Source: Marinifilum caeruleilacunae (GTDB taxonomy: Bacteria; Bacteroidota; Bacteroidia; Bacteroidales; Marinifilaceae). From it: DNA of 64,000 nt. The stretch spans positions 27,278-91,277 of the forward strand of contig NZ_RZNH01000021.1 of the NCBI RefSeq assembly GCF_013141825.1, read 5' to 3'. Every line of letters begins with the position of its first letter. Position 1 is the first letter of the stretch. The translations under genes were made by a program, and so were the position numbers. Positions 53,441 to 62,922 of this stretch are shown piece after piece. Below the pieces are notes generated by a model that was not told the origin of the DNA, did not search any database, and worked only from the letters and a program-made list of their open reading frames with translations.

Positions 53441-54421
53441 ATGCAAGAGAGTTTAATATTAGCAATCAGAAATTTATTTTATCATTCGCTAGGAGTTGTA
53501 CCCACACCATTTTACGATGGCTTAACCAAAACACTGGGAAACTTTGTATTTATCACCCTGGAGTTATTTGTTCTGTTCATACTGATTACGGCAATTATTG
53601 AGTATATCATGATTCATGTGAATCAACAAAAACTCCAGAAACTGTTCGAGGGAAAAGGCATTGTTGGTAATATAGCTGCTGCAACATTTGGTGCAGTAAC
53701 ACCATTTTGTGCCTGTTCAACCATACCTATGACTGTAGGATTTTTAAATGCAAAAGTTCCTTTCGGATCTGTGATGTCATTTCTAATTTCGTCGCCACTA
53801 CTTAACCCAATTATTGTAGCCATGTTGGCAGCAACAGTTGGAGTGCAAAATGCAGCAATCTATTTTGCTTTGTCCTTTAGTTTATCTGTCCTTTTCGGAT
53901 ATCTGCTTCAAAAATTCAATTTCGCCAAACAGGTAAAGGCAGTAAAAGTTACTGGCGGTAAGCAAACCGATAATAATGGAACCGACCAAAGAAAATCTTT
54001 ATCGATTCTGAAAAAAATGGGAATTTCATTAAAAGTGGGTTGGGACACTTTGCTACCTATACTTCCATATTTATTTATTGGTGTTGCTGTTGGAGCTGCC
54101 ATTTATGGTTATCTGCCAAAAGGGGAAACCATTGCCCAGTATGCCGGAAAGGGAAATTTATTTGCGGTACCAATAGCTTCAATTTTGGGAATTCCTTTGT
54201 ACATCAGGGCCGAAACAGCAATTCCTATTGCCATGTCGCTCATTACAAAAGGGGTTGGAATGGGTACTGCCATTGCACTAATTATTGGGGGCGCCGGAAT
54301 GGCCATTCCCGAAATGACCATGCTGGCCAAAATCTTCAAGAAAAAACTGCTGTTCACATTTATCGCAGTCATCTTTCTTGTGGCAGTTATTACTGGCTAC
54401 GCATTCAATATTATCATGTAA
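53441..54421 (+). CDS. Permease of the YraQ/ArsP (DUF318) family
   Basis: A membrane protein of 326 residues with eight or more TM segments in two halves. The family motif TPFCACSTIP (Cys90, Cys92) lies in the first half, and GIPLYIRAETAIPIAMSL and GGAGMAIPEMTML in the second. ArsP relatives export trivalent organoarsenicals through Cys coordination; many YraQ proteins have no proven substrate. With SigZ and MerT-like proteins it is probably the transporter of this soft-metal locus. Confidence 0.85.
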   Translation: MQESLILAIRNLFYHSLGVVPTPFYDGLTKTLGNFVFITLELFVLFILITAIIEYIMIHVNQQKLQKLFEGKGIVGNIAAATFGAVTPFCACSTIPMTVGFLNAKVPFGSVMSFLISSPLLNPIIVAMLAATVGVQNAAIYFALSFSLSVLFGYLLQKFNFAKQVKAVKVTGGKQTDNNGTDQRKSLSILKKMGISLKVGWDTLLPILPYLFIGVAVGAAIYGYLPKGETIAQYAGKGNLFAVPIASILGIPLYIRAETAIPIAMSLITKGVGMGTAIALIIGGAGMAIPEMTMLAKIFKKKLLFTFIAVIFLVAVITGYAFNIIM

Positions 54422-54454
54422 ACAAAAGTAAAGTTCATTAAAAACAGATGTAAA

Positions 54455-54625
54455 ATGGGATTATTTGGAAAATCAAAAAAGAAGTCGAATTGTTGTTCGA
54501 TTCAAATAGAAGAAACAAAAGAAAGCAAAAAGGAAAAACCATCTTGTTGCGATATCACCATTGAAGAAGCACAAGAAAAGGAAACATCAAATGAAACTGA
54601 AAGCAAGTTTTCCATCAAAGAGTAG
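54455..54625 (+). CDS. 56-residue protein with two Cys-Cys pairs
   Basis: A small Lys/Glu-rich protein (MGLFGKSKKKSNCCSIQIEE, later SCCDITIEEAQ). Each CC pair is followed by an acidic I-x-I-E-E segment, so the protein is an internal repeat of one CC unit. The same CCDIxI text occurs in the C-terminal tail of SigZ. It starts 33 bp after the permease gene and is probably in the operon. It may chelate or pass on a soft metal; I know no characterised relative. Confidence 0.65.
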   Translation: MGLFGKSKKKSNCCSIQIEETKESKKEKPSCCDITIEEAQEKETSNETESKFSIKE

Positions 54626-54691
54626 GAAAATAATTACCAAACTTATGAATCTGAGTATAGTTTAAAACTATTTTAATCGAATACAGATTTT

Positions 54692-54734
54692 AAAAAAGGG
54701 GGAAATTTCATTAACCACAATGCACCTTTCCCCC
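54692..54734 (-). terminator. Terminator of LysE-type gene
   Basis: Arms GGGGGAAA (54698-54705) and TTTCCCCC (54727-54734). On the minus strand a TTTTTT run follows the stem. Confidence 0.65.
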
Positions 54735-54830
54735 ATACTTCCCTATAAGTCTTTTTATTTACGTGATAAAGTAAAACGAATACCTTAAAATGTAACAATT
54801 CAAAGGCTAGTAGGTCAAAACAAATATTTA

Positions 54831-55460
54831 TTATTTATCAGATGTAAGTAATAATCCTGCCAATATCGTTAAGACTCCAAATTTGCTCCATTTGGTAATG
54901 GTTAAGAAATTTGGACTTTCCAGGTATCTATGTAATCTTCCAGATAAAATTGCGATGAAGCTAAATACGAGCCATGCCTGTATCATAAAAATAAAGCCCA
55001 GAATAATCATCTGAAAACTGATATTAAAGCCTGATTTACTAACAAACTGAGGTAAAAAAGCGATAAAAAAGAGTGATACTTTTGGATTCAAAACATTCAT
55101 CAGAAAGCCCTTTCGAATGAGTTGACTTATGCTTTTACGCTCAGCTCCTTTTGTGAAATCCTTTTTGCTTCCTCCCGGTTTTGTTTTTAAAGCTGATATT
55201 GCCAGGTAGAACAAATAGGCAGCACCCAAATATTTAATAATTGAGAAGATGAGAACCGATTGCTGAATAACGATAGATAACCCCAGAGCTGCAGCCAAGG
55301 TATGAATCATTACCCCAAGCGATAAACCCAATGATATAGACAATCCACTTCGTTGCCCGCTGCTCACACTCTCTGTAAGCACAAAAATATTATCGGGCCC
55401 AGGCATAATTGATAAGATCAATGATGCTGTTAAAAAAGACAAAATCAACTCTATCTCCAT
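54831..55460 (-). CDS. LysE/RhtB-family exporter
   Basis: A protein of about 209 residues with six TM segments. The signature SIMPGPDNIFVL lies near residues 18-29, and the second half shows GFLMNVLNPKVSLFFIAFLPQF. The family exports amino acids or derivatives such as homoserine, threonine and lysine; the substrate is unknown here. ATG 55460 (MEIELILSF) is chosen over 55469. The AraC-type regulator gene lies upstream on the same strand with a 100-bp gap and may control it. Confidence 0.87.
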   Translation of the reverse strand: MEIELILSFLTASLILSIMPGPDNIFVLTESVSSGQRSGLSISLGLSLGVMIHTLAAALGLSIVIQQSVLIFSIIKYLGAAYLFYLAISALKTKPGGSKKDFTKGAERKSISQLIRKGFLMNVLNPKVSLFFIAFLPQFVSKSGFNISFQMIILGFIFMIQAWLVFSFIAILSGRLHRYLESPNFLTITKWSKFGVLTILAGLLLTSDK

Positions 55461-55567
55461 TCTACACAATTCTTTCGTTATTATTGAAAGTAAAGTAAAC
55501 TGAAATGGAGGAAAATAAGATTAGCAAAATTCACTTAAAATTGTGCCATTTTGTTTTTTGCACAAAC

Positions 55568-56437
55568 CTATTGGTAATTTTTAAGCAGTTGATCTTTTAA
55601 ATTGGAAGGTCGACATCCCATATGCTTTTGCACAAAGCGACTATAAGAACTCTGACTATCAAAATTCAACCGAAAGCTAATCTCCTTATGCGTCATGTGT
55701 TCCGCCAGGAGCAGACTCTTAATTTCCAGAATAAGCAATTCGTGTAAGATTTGTAAAGGAGTTTTCCCCAATTTTTCTTTTAGCTCAGTATTCAGCTTAC
55801 TAATCGATACGTTTAGCATTTTAGCATAATCGGCTACCAATCTTTTTTGCTTAAAATTTCTCTCGGCCAAATCGATAAACTGATCCAGTAGAACATCATG
55901 TAAGCTGGTTTCAGATTTCTGAGGCAGTACATCTAATATTTGAAAGAAAACATAGCCAAACAAATGTCTAATTTGCTGATTTTTATACACATTATTTGAA
56001 TGATACAAATCTTTCAATTGTTTAAAATTGTCATAAAGCAATTGAAATTTTTGAGGAGAAAGTTGCGTGTAAGCATTCGATCTCAGCAACTGCATGAAAT
56101 TTATTTGACCTGGTAAAAGGCTGGCTTGTAAAAACTCTTTGGTAAACTGAATAATAATGCCATTTTCCTCCCTGTGGCGTTTCATCAAATGAACCTGGTT
56201 TGGCATCACCACATATAATGATTTTTCATGAATTGGATATTCAACAAAATCGATCAGTTGAGATCCTTTTCCGCCTCCTTCAAATAAAATGATTTCAAAA
56301 TAATCATGCCGATGAATACTTTTATAGTCGTAAACAGGCTTGTGATGGATCTCTATCATTTGAAAAGACAAATGATCACGATTTTCGTTTTGTAATTCTT
56401 GAATTTCCATAGTCGCCAATGTATTGGAAGTAGACAT
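55568..56437 (-). CDS. AraC-family transcriptional regulator
   Basis: A protein of 289 residues. The N-terminal cupin-like sensor domain (HRHDYFEIILFEGGGKGSQLIDF, about 42-64) precedes a double helix-turn-helix (about 188-285; VADYAKMLNVSISKLN and ISFRLNFDSQSSYSRFVQKHMGCRPS). It binds DNA as an activator in most relatives; ligand unknown. It stands upstream of the LysE-type exporter gene, which is its best candidate target. Confidence 0.88.
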   Translation of the reverse strand: MSTSNTLATMEIQELQNENRDHLSFQMIEIHHKPVYDYKSIHRHDYFEIILFEGGGKGSQLIDFVEYPIHEKSLYVVMPNQVHLMKRHREENGIIIQFTKEFLQASLLPGQINFMQLLRSNAYTQLSPQKFQLLYDNFKQLKDLYHSNNVYKNQQIRHLFGYVFFQILDVLPQKSETSLHDVLLDQFIDLAERNFKQKRLVADYAKMLNVSISKLNTELKEKLGKTPLQILHELLILEIKSLLLAEHMTHKEISFRLNFDSQSSYSRFVQKHMGCRPSNLKDQLLKNYQ

Positions 56438-56784
56438 GCAATCTAATTTATTTTTAGGAAAAATCCATACCTAATAACTCCCTGGCAAAAAACAATGAAG
56501 CACAAAAACAGTAGTTTTACAGGTAACATACAACATTAAACAATATATTAAAGGATTCAAATTCCAGTATAATTTTAATATTTCGAAAAAACTTAATTTT
56601 TAGTTCGCTTATTTTGAAGACTTTGAAAATTAATATTTGTTAAACTTCAATAAAAACGCATGTTTCATTTCATAAGCTTATTTTTTTTGCTTAATTTCAA
56701 GCTAGAAAGATTAATCAAAAAGGCTTAACGAAGCCGAACATTCGCGAAAAATAAAACCGGTTTACACTTATCAGAATATTAACT
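56438..56784. other. Intergenic stretch between AraC regulator and HPF
   Basis: A+T-rich, no gene. The promoter region of the two divergent genes must lie here, but I cannot place it firmly. Confidence 0.5.
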
Positions 56785-56800
56785 TATGCACTTGTGCATA
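56785..56800. promoter_or_regulatory. Perfect 16-bp dyad upstream of HPF gene
   Basis: TATGCAC-TT-GTGCATA lies 22 bp before the HPF ATG. A symmetric operator for a dimeric regulator is possible. An AGGAGG ribosome-binding site (56810-56815) follows, rare in this phylum. Confidence 0.5.
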
Positions 56801-56822
56801 TTAAAATATAGGAGGAATTGTG

Positions 56823-57113
56823 ATGAACATGAAGATGCAATCCGTAGGTTTTAAAGCAGATAGTAAGCTAGAAGCTTTCATTAACCAAAAACTTAAAAAG
56901 CTTGAGAAGTTGGAAAACAGTATTACTACTTACGATGTAATATTAAACGTTGACAAAGCAAGTAATAAGGAAAACAAGGTTGTTGAGGTGAAAATGCAAG
57001 TTCCGGGTTCAGAACTATTTGCAAAAAAACAAAGTAAAACATTTGAAGAAGCAACAGATTTGGTAGCCGATGCACTTCGAAGCCAAATTCTAAAATATAA
57101 AGAAAAGAGATAA
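56823..57113 (+). CDS. hpf: Ribosome hibernation-promoting factor (HPF/RaiA, short form)
   Basis: A protein of 96 residues with the Sigma54-modulation/S30EA fold (MKMQSVGFKADSKLEAFINQKLKKLEKL; KVVEVKMQVPG; FEEATDLVADALRSQI). It binds the 30S subunit and silences ribosomes in stationary phase. Short form without the C-terminal dimerisation domain. AGGAGG 7 bp before ATG 56823 fixes the start; the in-frame GTG at 56820 is the codon before it. A strong terminator follows. Confidence 0.92.
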   Translation: MNMKMQSVGFKADSKLEAFINQKLKKLEKLENSITTYDVILNVDKASNKENKVVEVKMQVPGSELFAKKQSKTFEEATDLVADALRSQILKYKEKR

Positions 57114-57125
57114 TCCTCGAACAGA

Positions 57126-57153
57126 AACGGAGTCAATTGACTCCGTTTTTTTT
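57126..57153 (+). terminator. Terminator of HPF gene
   Basis: An 11-bp perfect self-complementary stem from 57126 to 57147 (AACGGAGTC... ...GACTCCGTT) is followed by a T run. Confidence 0.88.
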
Positions 57154-57257
57154 GCCTCTTACCTAGCCAATTCAACCATTAACTTTTCTTCACATTTATT
57201 ATAGCTCTTTAATAGGATAATATTTCTATTTTTGATCCAGCCCAATCTAAATGTGAT

Positions 57258-57809
57258 ATGCAATTATCCAAAACCACAAAGAATATCGATTTTGAAAATT
57301 GTTTCAAAGAGTATTACTCTCCTTTGTGCAAATATGCTTATACATTACTTCCCGATCAGGATTTGTGTGAGGATTTGGTGCAGGAAATCTTTCTAAAAAT
57401 TTGGGATAAAAATCCTGACATCAACTCATCTCTTTCTTCCTACTTATACAGGGCTGTAAAAAATGCTTGTATCAACGAGGTAAAAAAGAAAATGCAGCAG
57501 GCCAATCTTCCCATTGAGGAAATTGAGGATCCGATGGACACGCCTTTCGATCTAAATCGGGAAAAAAACCTTTCAGCCATTAAAGTGAAAGTCACAAAGG
57601 CTATCGACAACTTGCCTCCGCGATGCAGAGAAATTTTCGTAATGCGACGCAATATGCAGATGTCATACGATGAAATATCAATTGCATTAAACATTTCTAA
57701 GAAAACCATCGAGAATCAGATGAATTCTGCCATTAAAAAACTGAGAACTCAGTTGAGCAAATCTGATTTATTGGTATACTTCCTGATGTTTCGTAGAAAA
57801 CAGAATTAG
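57258..57809 (+). CDS. ECF sigma factor, FecI-like
   Basis: A sigma factor of 183 residues. Region 2 shows DLCEDLVQEIFLKIWDKNP and SYLYRAVKNACINEVKK (about 35-75); region 4 shows LPPRCREIFVMRRNMQMSYDEISIALNISKKTIENQMNSAIKKL (about 117-160). It starts the FecI-FecR-TonB receptor order that transmits an outer-membrane signal to transcription. The following FecR-like gene is its likely anti-sigma factor. Confidence 0.9.
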   Translation: MQLSKTTKNIDFENCFKEYYSPLCKYAYTLLPDQDLCEDLVQEIFLKIWDKNPDINSSLSSYLYRAVKNACINEVKKKMQQANLPIEEIEDPMDTPFDLNREKNLSAIKVKVTKAIDNLPPRCREIFVMRRNMQMSYDEISIALNISKKTIENQMNSAIKKLRTQLSKSDLLVYFLMFRRKQN

Positions 57810-57976
57810 TTGCCACCCCTTACTCACTACTGTATTTCAACAACTTAAATAAATCACACTTATTTATATCAATTTTTTTTCAAAAAAAATGATCGGACCA
57901 ATAGGGGTAAATCATTTTTCATTGTCTTACTTATAGAATTGCAATTTTATTTGAAGTACAATTTAATTTCAGGGCC

Positions 57977-58927
57977 ATGAAAATTAATACCGAGTTAATA
58001 ACCGATTATTTAAATAAGCAATGTGATCAAGAAACAAGAGAGAGTATAGAAAATTGGCTGGATGAAAATCCGGCAAACCGAGAATATTATGAAGAGCTCA
58101 AACTTTATTGGGAAAGTAAATCCGAAATTGCTGATGAAATTGAGTTTGATGGAGAGAAAGCATTTAAACAGCTAAGTATAAAACGATCCAGACAAAAGCG
58201 CTTATGGATTCGTCGATTTGTTCAATATGCAGCTGCTCTTGCAGTATTAATTGCAAGTGGCATAAGTGCCTACCTTTATATCAACCCGATTTCGAACCAT
58301 GTTTTGGTTCAAAATAATGACACATTTGAAAAAAAGTTGAACATGCCCGATGGCAGTACAATCCTATTGGCCCAGGGAGGTAGCATTGAGTATTCGAAAC
58401 ATTTTTCAGAGAACACAAGATCGATACAACTTAGGGGAACAGCATTTTTTAATGTTGCAAAAGACAAAAACAGACCATTTATTATCACCACCAGTCGGAC
58501 TCGAACACAAGTTTTAGGAACATCATTTCGAATCTCAGAAAATATTAGCAAAACCTCTATTGAGGTAGAATCGGGGATTGTGGAATTTATGGAAATCGAT
58601 GATCCTGAAAATAAAGTACGACTGGTAAAAGGTGATATGGCAAAATTTGTTCCCAGGCAACATGTTGTTCTAAAGGGAAATCAAAAATTACAGAATGCTG
58701 ATTTCAAAATTCAACATTTGGCATATCAGAATCAGAATTTAGCAAGTATATGTAAAGATTTAAGTGAACTGTTTCATTCAGATATCAGACTGGAAGGTGA
58801 CCATACCACTCATCTTACATTAACAGCGGTATTCGAGGATCAAACCCTCGACAATATCCTGGAAACCATATCTTTTAGTTTGGATCTGGAGATCGAAAAA
58901 CAGGAAAAATTCATCCTACTAAAATAA
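57977..58927 (+). CDS. FecR-like anti-sigma factor
   Basis: A protein of 316 residues. A short cytoplasmic domain with a zinc-less anti-sigma helix bundle (about 1-80) is followed by one TM segment (YAAALAVLIASGISAYLYI, about 84-102), the periplasmic FecR domain (LNMPDGSTILLAQGGSIEYSKHF ... TRTQVLGTSFRI) and a C-terminal DUF4974-like secretin/STN domain. It should hold the upstream sigma factor until the TonB receptor's N-terminal domain signals. It lies 7 bp before the receptor gene. Confidence 0.9.
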   Translation: MKINTELITDYLNKQCDQETRESIENWLDENPANREYYEELKLYWESKSEIADEIEFDGEKAFKQLSIKRSRQKRLWIRRFVQYAAALAVLIASGISAYLYINPISNHVLVQNNDTFEKKLNMPDGSTILLAQGGSIEYSKHFSENTRSIQLRGTAFFNVAKDKNRPFIITTSRTRTQVLGTSFRISENISKTSIEVESGIVEFMEIDDPENKVRLVKGDMAKFVPRQHVVLKGNQKLQNADFKIQHLAYQNQNLASICKDLSELFHSDIRLEGDHTTHLTLTAVFEDQTLDNILETISFSLDLEIEKQEKFILLK

Positions 58928-58934
58928 ATTATTA

Positions 58935-61517
58935 ATGAGAAATATATTTCTTTCTCTGATGGCATTATTCATGCTATTGGGGATGAATACAGCAATGTCT
59001 CAATCGAAAGACACACAAAGCATTACAACAAAAAAAGAAGCCTATACTTTTGTGGAACTTATGGACTTGATTAAAAGTCAGACCAAGTTAAATTGCACCT
59101 ACCCGGGAACCGAGGAACTCACCAATAAAAAAGTTCACCTGGGTAAAAAATCCTACCCACTAAGAATTTTATTGGATAAGGTTTGTTTGCAGCTACAGTT
59201 AAAGTACAAAATCATTGGCAATCAGATCGCTTTTAAGAAATATCCGGCTAAGACCGTAACAATAAGCGGCTACATTAAAGATGCAAGTAATGGCGAAGAT
59301 TTAATAGGTGCAGCCTGTTATATCAAAGAAATTAGAAAGGGAACAATTACCAATCCCTATGGCTTTTACTCCTTAAGCATTCCGGCAGGTTATTACACGG
59401 TAAGTTTTTCGTTTTTAGGAACAAAAACCCAGGTAAAAACAATGGAAATTGCCGACAATATCAGTTTAAATATCGATTTGGCATCGGATAATTTACAGAT
59501 TCAAGAAGTTGTGGTTAGAGGTGAAGCGGCGGCAAGTAATGTTGAGAGCGCTGAAATGAGTGTTGTAAAAGTACCAGCTTCAACCATAAAAAAGTTGCCA
59601 GCCTTAATGGGTGAAGTTGACCTGATTAAGGCTGTACAAATGCTTCCCGGTGTAAAACCTGCAGCCGAAGGATCGAGTGGCTTTAGTGTTCGCGGTGGGA
59701 ATCCGGATCAGAATCTTTTGTTACTCGATGAGGCTCCGGTTTACAATGCGTCGCACCTGCTTGGTTTTTTCTCCATTTTTAACAACGATGCTTTAAGCGA
59801 TATGAAGCTTTACAAAGGCGATATTCCTGCTGGCGTTGGTGGCAGACTTTCTTCATTTCTGGATATCAGGATGAAAAATGGGAACAGCAAAAAATTTAGC
59901 GGTAACGGGGGTATAGGGACTATCTCTTCACGCCTGACACTTGAGGGGCCAATTGGTAAAAATGAGAAAACCTCATTCATGCTATCGGGGCGACGAAGTT
60001 ATGCTGATTTATTTTTGCGACTTTCCTCTGATGAAGATGTCAAAAACAACATCATATACTTTTATGATGTAAATGCAAAAATCAACCATAAGTTTAATGA
60101 TAAAAACCGCCTGTTTGTTTCCACTTACATGGGAAAAGATAAATTCAAAAGCAACGAAAATGAGTTGAATTTTGGAAACAGAACCGTGAGTCTTCGCTGG
60201 AACCATCTGTTTTCGAACAAACTCTTTTCCAATGCTACTTTCCTGTATAGCAAGTACGATTATGAACTTTCGAATCGCCTGGGAGCCGATGCATTCAAGT
60301 GGAAATCGAATATGGAAGATTATTCAGCAAAAATCGATTTCAATTACTTTCTGAATTCAAATAACAACATCAAGTTTGGAGGATTATTTACCTATCACAA
60401 ATTTGAACCGGGACATGCATACGGACTGGGCGAACAATCGTTCTTTTCGGATTATCGTGTGAATGAATCCAATGCTTTGGAAGAAGCGCTGTATATTTCC
60501 AATGAGCAGAAAATCGGCGATCGCCTGATCTTAAAATATGGTTTGCGTTTTAGCATGTTCAATAATATTGGAAAAGGAACGGTTTATGATTTTGATGAAA
60601 ACTATAATGTGGCTGACTCTACAACTTACAAGAAGGGTGATATCTTTAATACTTATACTAATTGGGAACCTCGGTTTGGATTGAAATATTCTGTTGGACC
60701 AACCTCATCGATCAAAGCCAGTTATTCCAGAACAACCCAATACATGCAGTTGACTCAAAATTCGACTGGTGGATTGCCTTTGGATGTATGGTTTCCGGCT
60801 TCGCCAAATGTAAAACCACAAACTTCCGATCAATTTGCGCTTGGTTACTTCCGAAACTTTAGGGACAATACCATCGAAATGTCTTTGGAAAGCTACTATA
60901 AAAAAATGCACAATTCGATTGATTTTAAAGACTTTGCCGATTTGCTTTTGAACAAACACCTGGAAGGGGAATTGAGAACTGGATCGGCAGAAGCCTATGG
61001 TTTCGAGTTTACAACGAACCTGAAATTTAACCGCCTGCAAGGTTGGGTTGGTTATACCTGGTCGAGAACAAAGCGTACCATCGAGGGAATAAACAATGGC
61101 AATGCCTATCGTTCGCCTTACGATGTGCCTCACAATATTAAAGCAGCGCTTAGCTATAAGCTCACAAAAAGAACAATAGTTTCTGCCAACTTTACCTACT
61201 CAACCGGATCACCGGTAACTTACCCGGTAGGTCGTGCCGAATACCAGGGTTCATTAATCAAAATCTACTCAGGCAGAAACTCTTATCGCATGCCTGATAA
61301 CCATCGTTTGGATTTGGCAGTAACCTTAAAGGGTAAAAAGAAACCTGGCAGAAAATGGGAAAGCGAATGGAATTTCTCCCTTTACAATGCCTATGGTAGA
61401 AAAAATCCTTGGTACATCAGTTTCAACCAGGATGAAGACAATCCGAAGGTAATGAAGGCTGAAAAAACCTACTTGTTCACATTTGTACCATCAATAACTT
61501 ATAATTTTAAATTCTAG
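58935..61517 (+). CDS. TonB-dependent receptor with N-terminal STN signalling domain
   Basis: A protein of 860 residues with a signal peptide (about 1-22), then an STN domain (YTFVELMDLIKSQTKLNCTY, about 35-105), a carboxypeptidase-regulatory-like domain (TISGYIKDASNGEDLIGAA), the plug (LPGVKPAAEGSSGFSVRGGNPDQNLLLLDEAPVYN) and a barrel ending FTFVPSITYNFKF. The STN domain interacts with the FecR-like protein, so ligand binding can switch on the sigma factor. The ligand is not known; the following DUF4249 lipoprotein points to the transporter type common in this phylum that lacks a SusD. Confidence 0.92.
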   Translation: MRNIFLSLMALFMLLGMNTAMSQSKDTQSITTKKEAYTFVELMDLIKSQTKLNCTYPGTEELTNKKVHLGKKSYPLRILLDKVCLQLQLKYKIIGNQIAFKKYPAKTVTISGYIKDASNGEDLIGAACYIKEIRKGTITNPYGFYSLSIPAGYYTVSFSFLGTKTQVKTMEIADNISLNIDLASDNLQIQEVVVRGEAAASNVESAEMSVVKVPASTIKKLPALMGEVDLIKAVQMLPGVKPAAEGSSGFSVRGGNPDQNLLLLDEAPVYNASHLLGFFSIFNNDALSDMKLYKGDIPAGVGGRLSSFLDIRMKNGNSKKFSGNGGIGTISSRLTLEGPIGKNEKTSFMLSGRRSYADLFLRLSSDEDVKNNIIYFYDVNAKINHKFNDKNRLFVSTYMGKDKFKSNENELNFGNRTVSLRWNHLFSNKLFSNATFLYSKYDYELSNRLGADAFKWKSNMEDYSAKIDFNYFLNSNNNIKFGGLFTYHKFEPGHAYGLGEQSFFSDYRVNESNALEEALYISNEQKIGDRLILKYGLRFSMFNNIGKGTVYDFDENYNVADSTTYKKGDIFNTYTNWEPRFGLKYSVGPTSSIKASYSRTTQYMQLTQNSTGGLPLDVWFPASPNVKPQTSDQFALGYFRNFRDNTIEMSLESYYKKMHNSIDFKDFADLLLNKHLEGELRTGSAEAYGFEFTTNLKFNRLQGWVGYTWSRTKRTIEGINNGNAYRSPYDVPHNIKAALSYKLTKRTIVSANFTYSTGSPVTYPVGRAEYQGSLIKIYSGRNSYRMPDNHRLDLAVTLKGKKKPGRKWESEWNFSLYNAYGRKNPWYISFNQDEDNPKVMKAEKTYLFTFVPSITYNFKF

Positions 61518-61518
61518 A

Positions 61519-62442
61519 ATGATGCAAATCAATATATTAAAATCGATGATTAATTCACGACATAGCCTTCAGGCAAAATTTGTTGGTTTAATGATGTTCG
61601 CCATTCTTTTTTCATCCTGCACCGAAGAAATTGATGTGAATGTGGACAGTGGTGAAACTCGCCTTTCTGTAGAAGCCACGCTTACCTCCGATTTAAAAAA
61701 GCATTTCGTAAAACTTAAGGAATCGAGCGATGTATTCTACGATCAGGAAGCCGTTGCAGTAGAAAATGCAAGCATCAGCGTAAGCGATGGAAGTACCAAC
61801 TATCAGTTCATCGAAACCAAACCTGGCTATTACGAAAGCGAAAACGAATTTGCCGGCGAACCGGGCAAAACTTATTCATTATCAATTACCAATGTAGATG
61901 TGAATAAAGATGGTGAATTGGAAGAATACCTGGCTAGTTCCACCATGAAACAGCCTTATGCTGTGGATTCTATCAGACTACATTATGATCCTGAATATGA
62001 ATCGGAAGGCAGGGGTGATGACGATGAAGAAGGAGAATTCTGGCTGGTATCTCTATACATGAAAGATGATATTAAAACTGAAGATTTTTATGCATTCGCC
62101 TGCAGACGCAATGATATTTTGGTACATGATACCATTACCGAAGTTTTGGTACAAAAGGATACCTATTTCAATGGTGAAACAACCAAGGGGGTTGATGTAG
62201 GCGAATTTGATCAGGCCAAACCTGATGAAATTTTACGAAATAATGACAAGATTACTCTTGAAACCTATGCAATAGATGAAGCTTATTACGATTTTGTTTT
62301 TCAGCTACAGGAAATGGATGAAGAACAAAGTATGTTTTCTGGTCCTCCAGGCAATATTAGTACTAACATATCAAATGGAGCCATCGGATTTTTTGCCGTG
62401 TACTCCATTACGAGAACAAGTATTATTCTCGAAACAGACTAA
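61519..62442 (+). CDS. DUF4249 lipoprotein
   Basis: A protein of 307 residues with a long N terminus and a lipobox ending FSSC (Cys34). Beta-rich DUF4249 domain (INVNVDSGETRLSVEATLTSD-like start; ENASISVSDGS; GAIGFFAVYSITRTS at the end). It starts 1 bp after the receptor stop codon and is its usual lipoprotein partner. Function unknown; probably it caps the receptor as SusD does. Confidence 0.85.
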   Translation: MMQINILKSMINSRHSLQAKFVGLMMFAILFSSCTEEIDVNVDSGETRLSVEATLTSDLKKHFVKLKESSDVFYDQEAVAVENASISVSDGSTNYQFIETKPGYYESENEFAGEPGKTYSLSITNVDVNKDGELEEYLASSTMKQPYAVDSIRLHYDPEYESEGRGDDDEEGEFWLVSLYMKDDIKTEDFYAFACRRNDILVHDTITEVLVQKDTYFNGETTKGVDVGEFDQAKPDEILRNNDKITLETYAIDEAYYDFVFQLQEMDEEQSMFSGPPGNISTNISNGAIGFFAVYSITRTSIILETD

Positions 62443-62450
62443 TGAAACGA

Positions 62451-62480
62451 AAGAGCACTTTTTAGGGTGCTCTTTTTTTT
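62451..62480 (+). terminator. Terminator of FecI/FecR/receptor unit
   Basis: The stem AAGAGCAC / GTGCTCTT with a 7-nt loop is followed by a long T run. It lies between convergent genes and may serve both. Confidence 0.88.
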
Positions 62481-62922
62481 ATTCCTTAAATCCGATGTCG
62501 TGATGCGAACCATCGCAGAAAGGTTTATTTTTCGAGGCTCCACACCTACAAAAATAACAGGCATCTTCCATGGCTTCACGTTTTCCATCCGCACCAATTA
62601 ACGTGATTGGTCCTTCAACCATCAATGGACCATTGGTCATCACCTCTACCTTCTTTCCTGTTTCCAGGGCTTTTATTGGCCCTTTATCTGCTTCATCCTC
62701 TTCAGGAGTATTCATATAAAAGGATAAGGCACGCGATGGGCACTTTTGCACTTGCTTAATAATCGATTCAGTATCCGATCCCTGCATTTTGATCCAGGGG
62801 CGAGTTCCAGGCTGAAAAACTGTTGGCAAGCCTTTAAAACAGGTTCCGGCATGAATACAAATGGCCGAGTCGTATACCACAGTTACCTCTCCGTTTGAAT
62901 ATTCTTTTTTTGTATTCTTCAT
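62479..62922 (-). CDS. Divergent ferredoxin plus CDGSH iron-sulfur protein
   Basis: A protein of 147 residues made of two iron-sulfur parts. The N-terminal Fer4_19-like domain shows ICIHAGTCFKGLP and VQKCPSRAL (C22, C28, C61). The C-terminal CDGSH zinc-finger motif reads CRCGASKNKPFCDGSH (C125, C127, C136, H140) and binds a 2Fe-2S cluster. It probably works in electron transfer or Fe-S handling in the cytoplasm. Transcribed alone, convergent with DUF4249. Confidence 0.9.
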   Translation of the reverse strand: MKNTKKEYSNGEVTVVYDSAICIHAGTCFKGLPTVFQPGTRPWIKMQGSDTESIIKQVQKCPSRALSFYMNTPEEDEADKGPIKALETGKKVEVMTNGPLMVEGPITLIGADGKREAMEDACYFCRCGASKNKPFCDGSHHDIGFKE

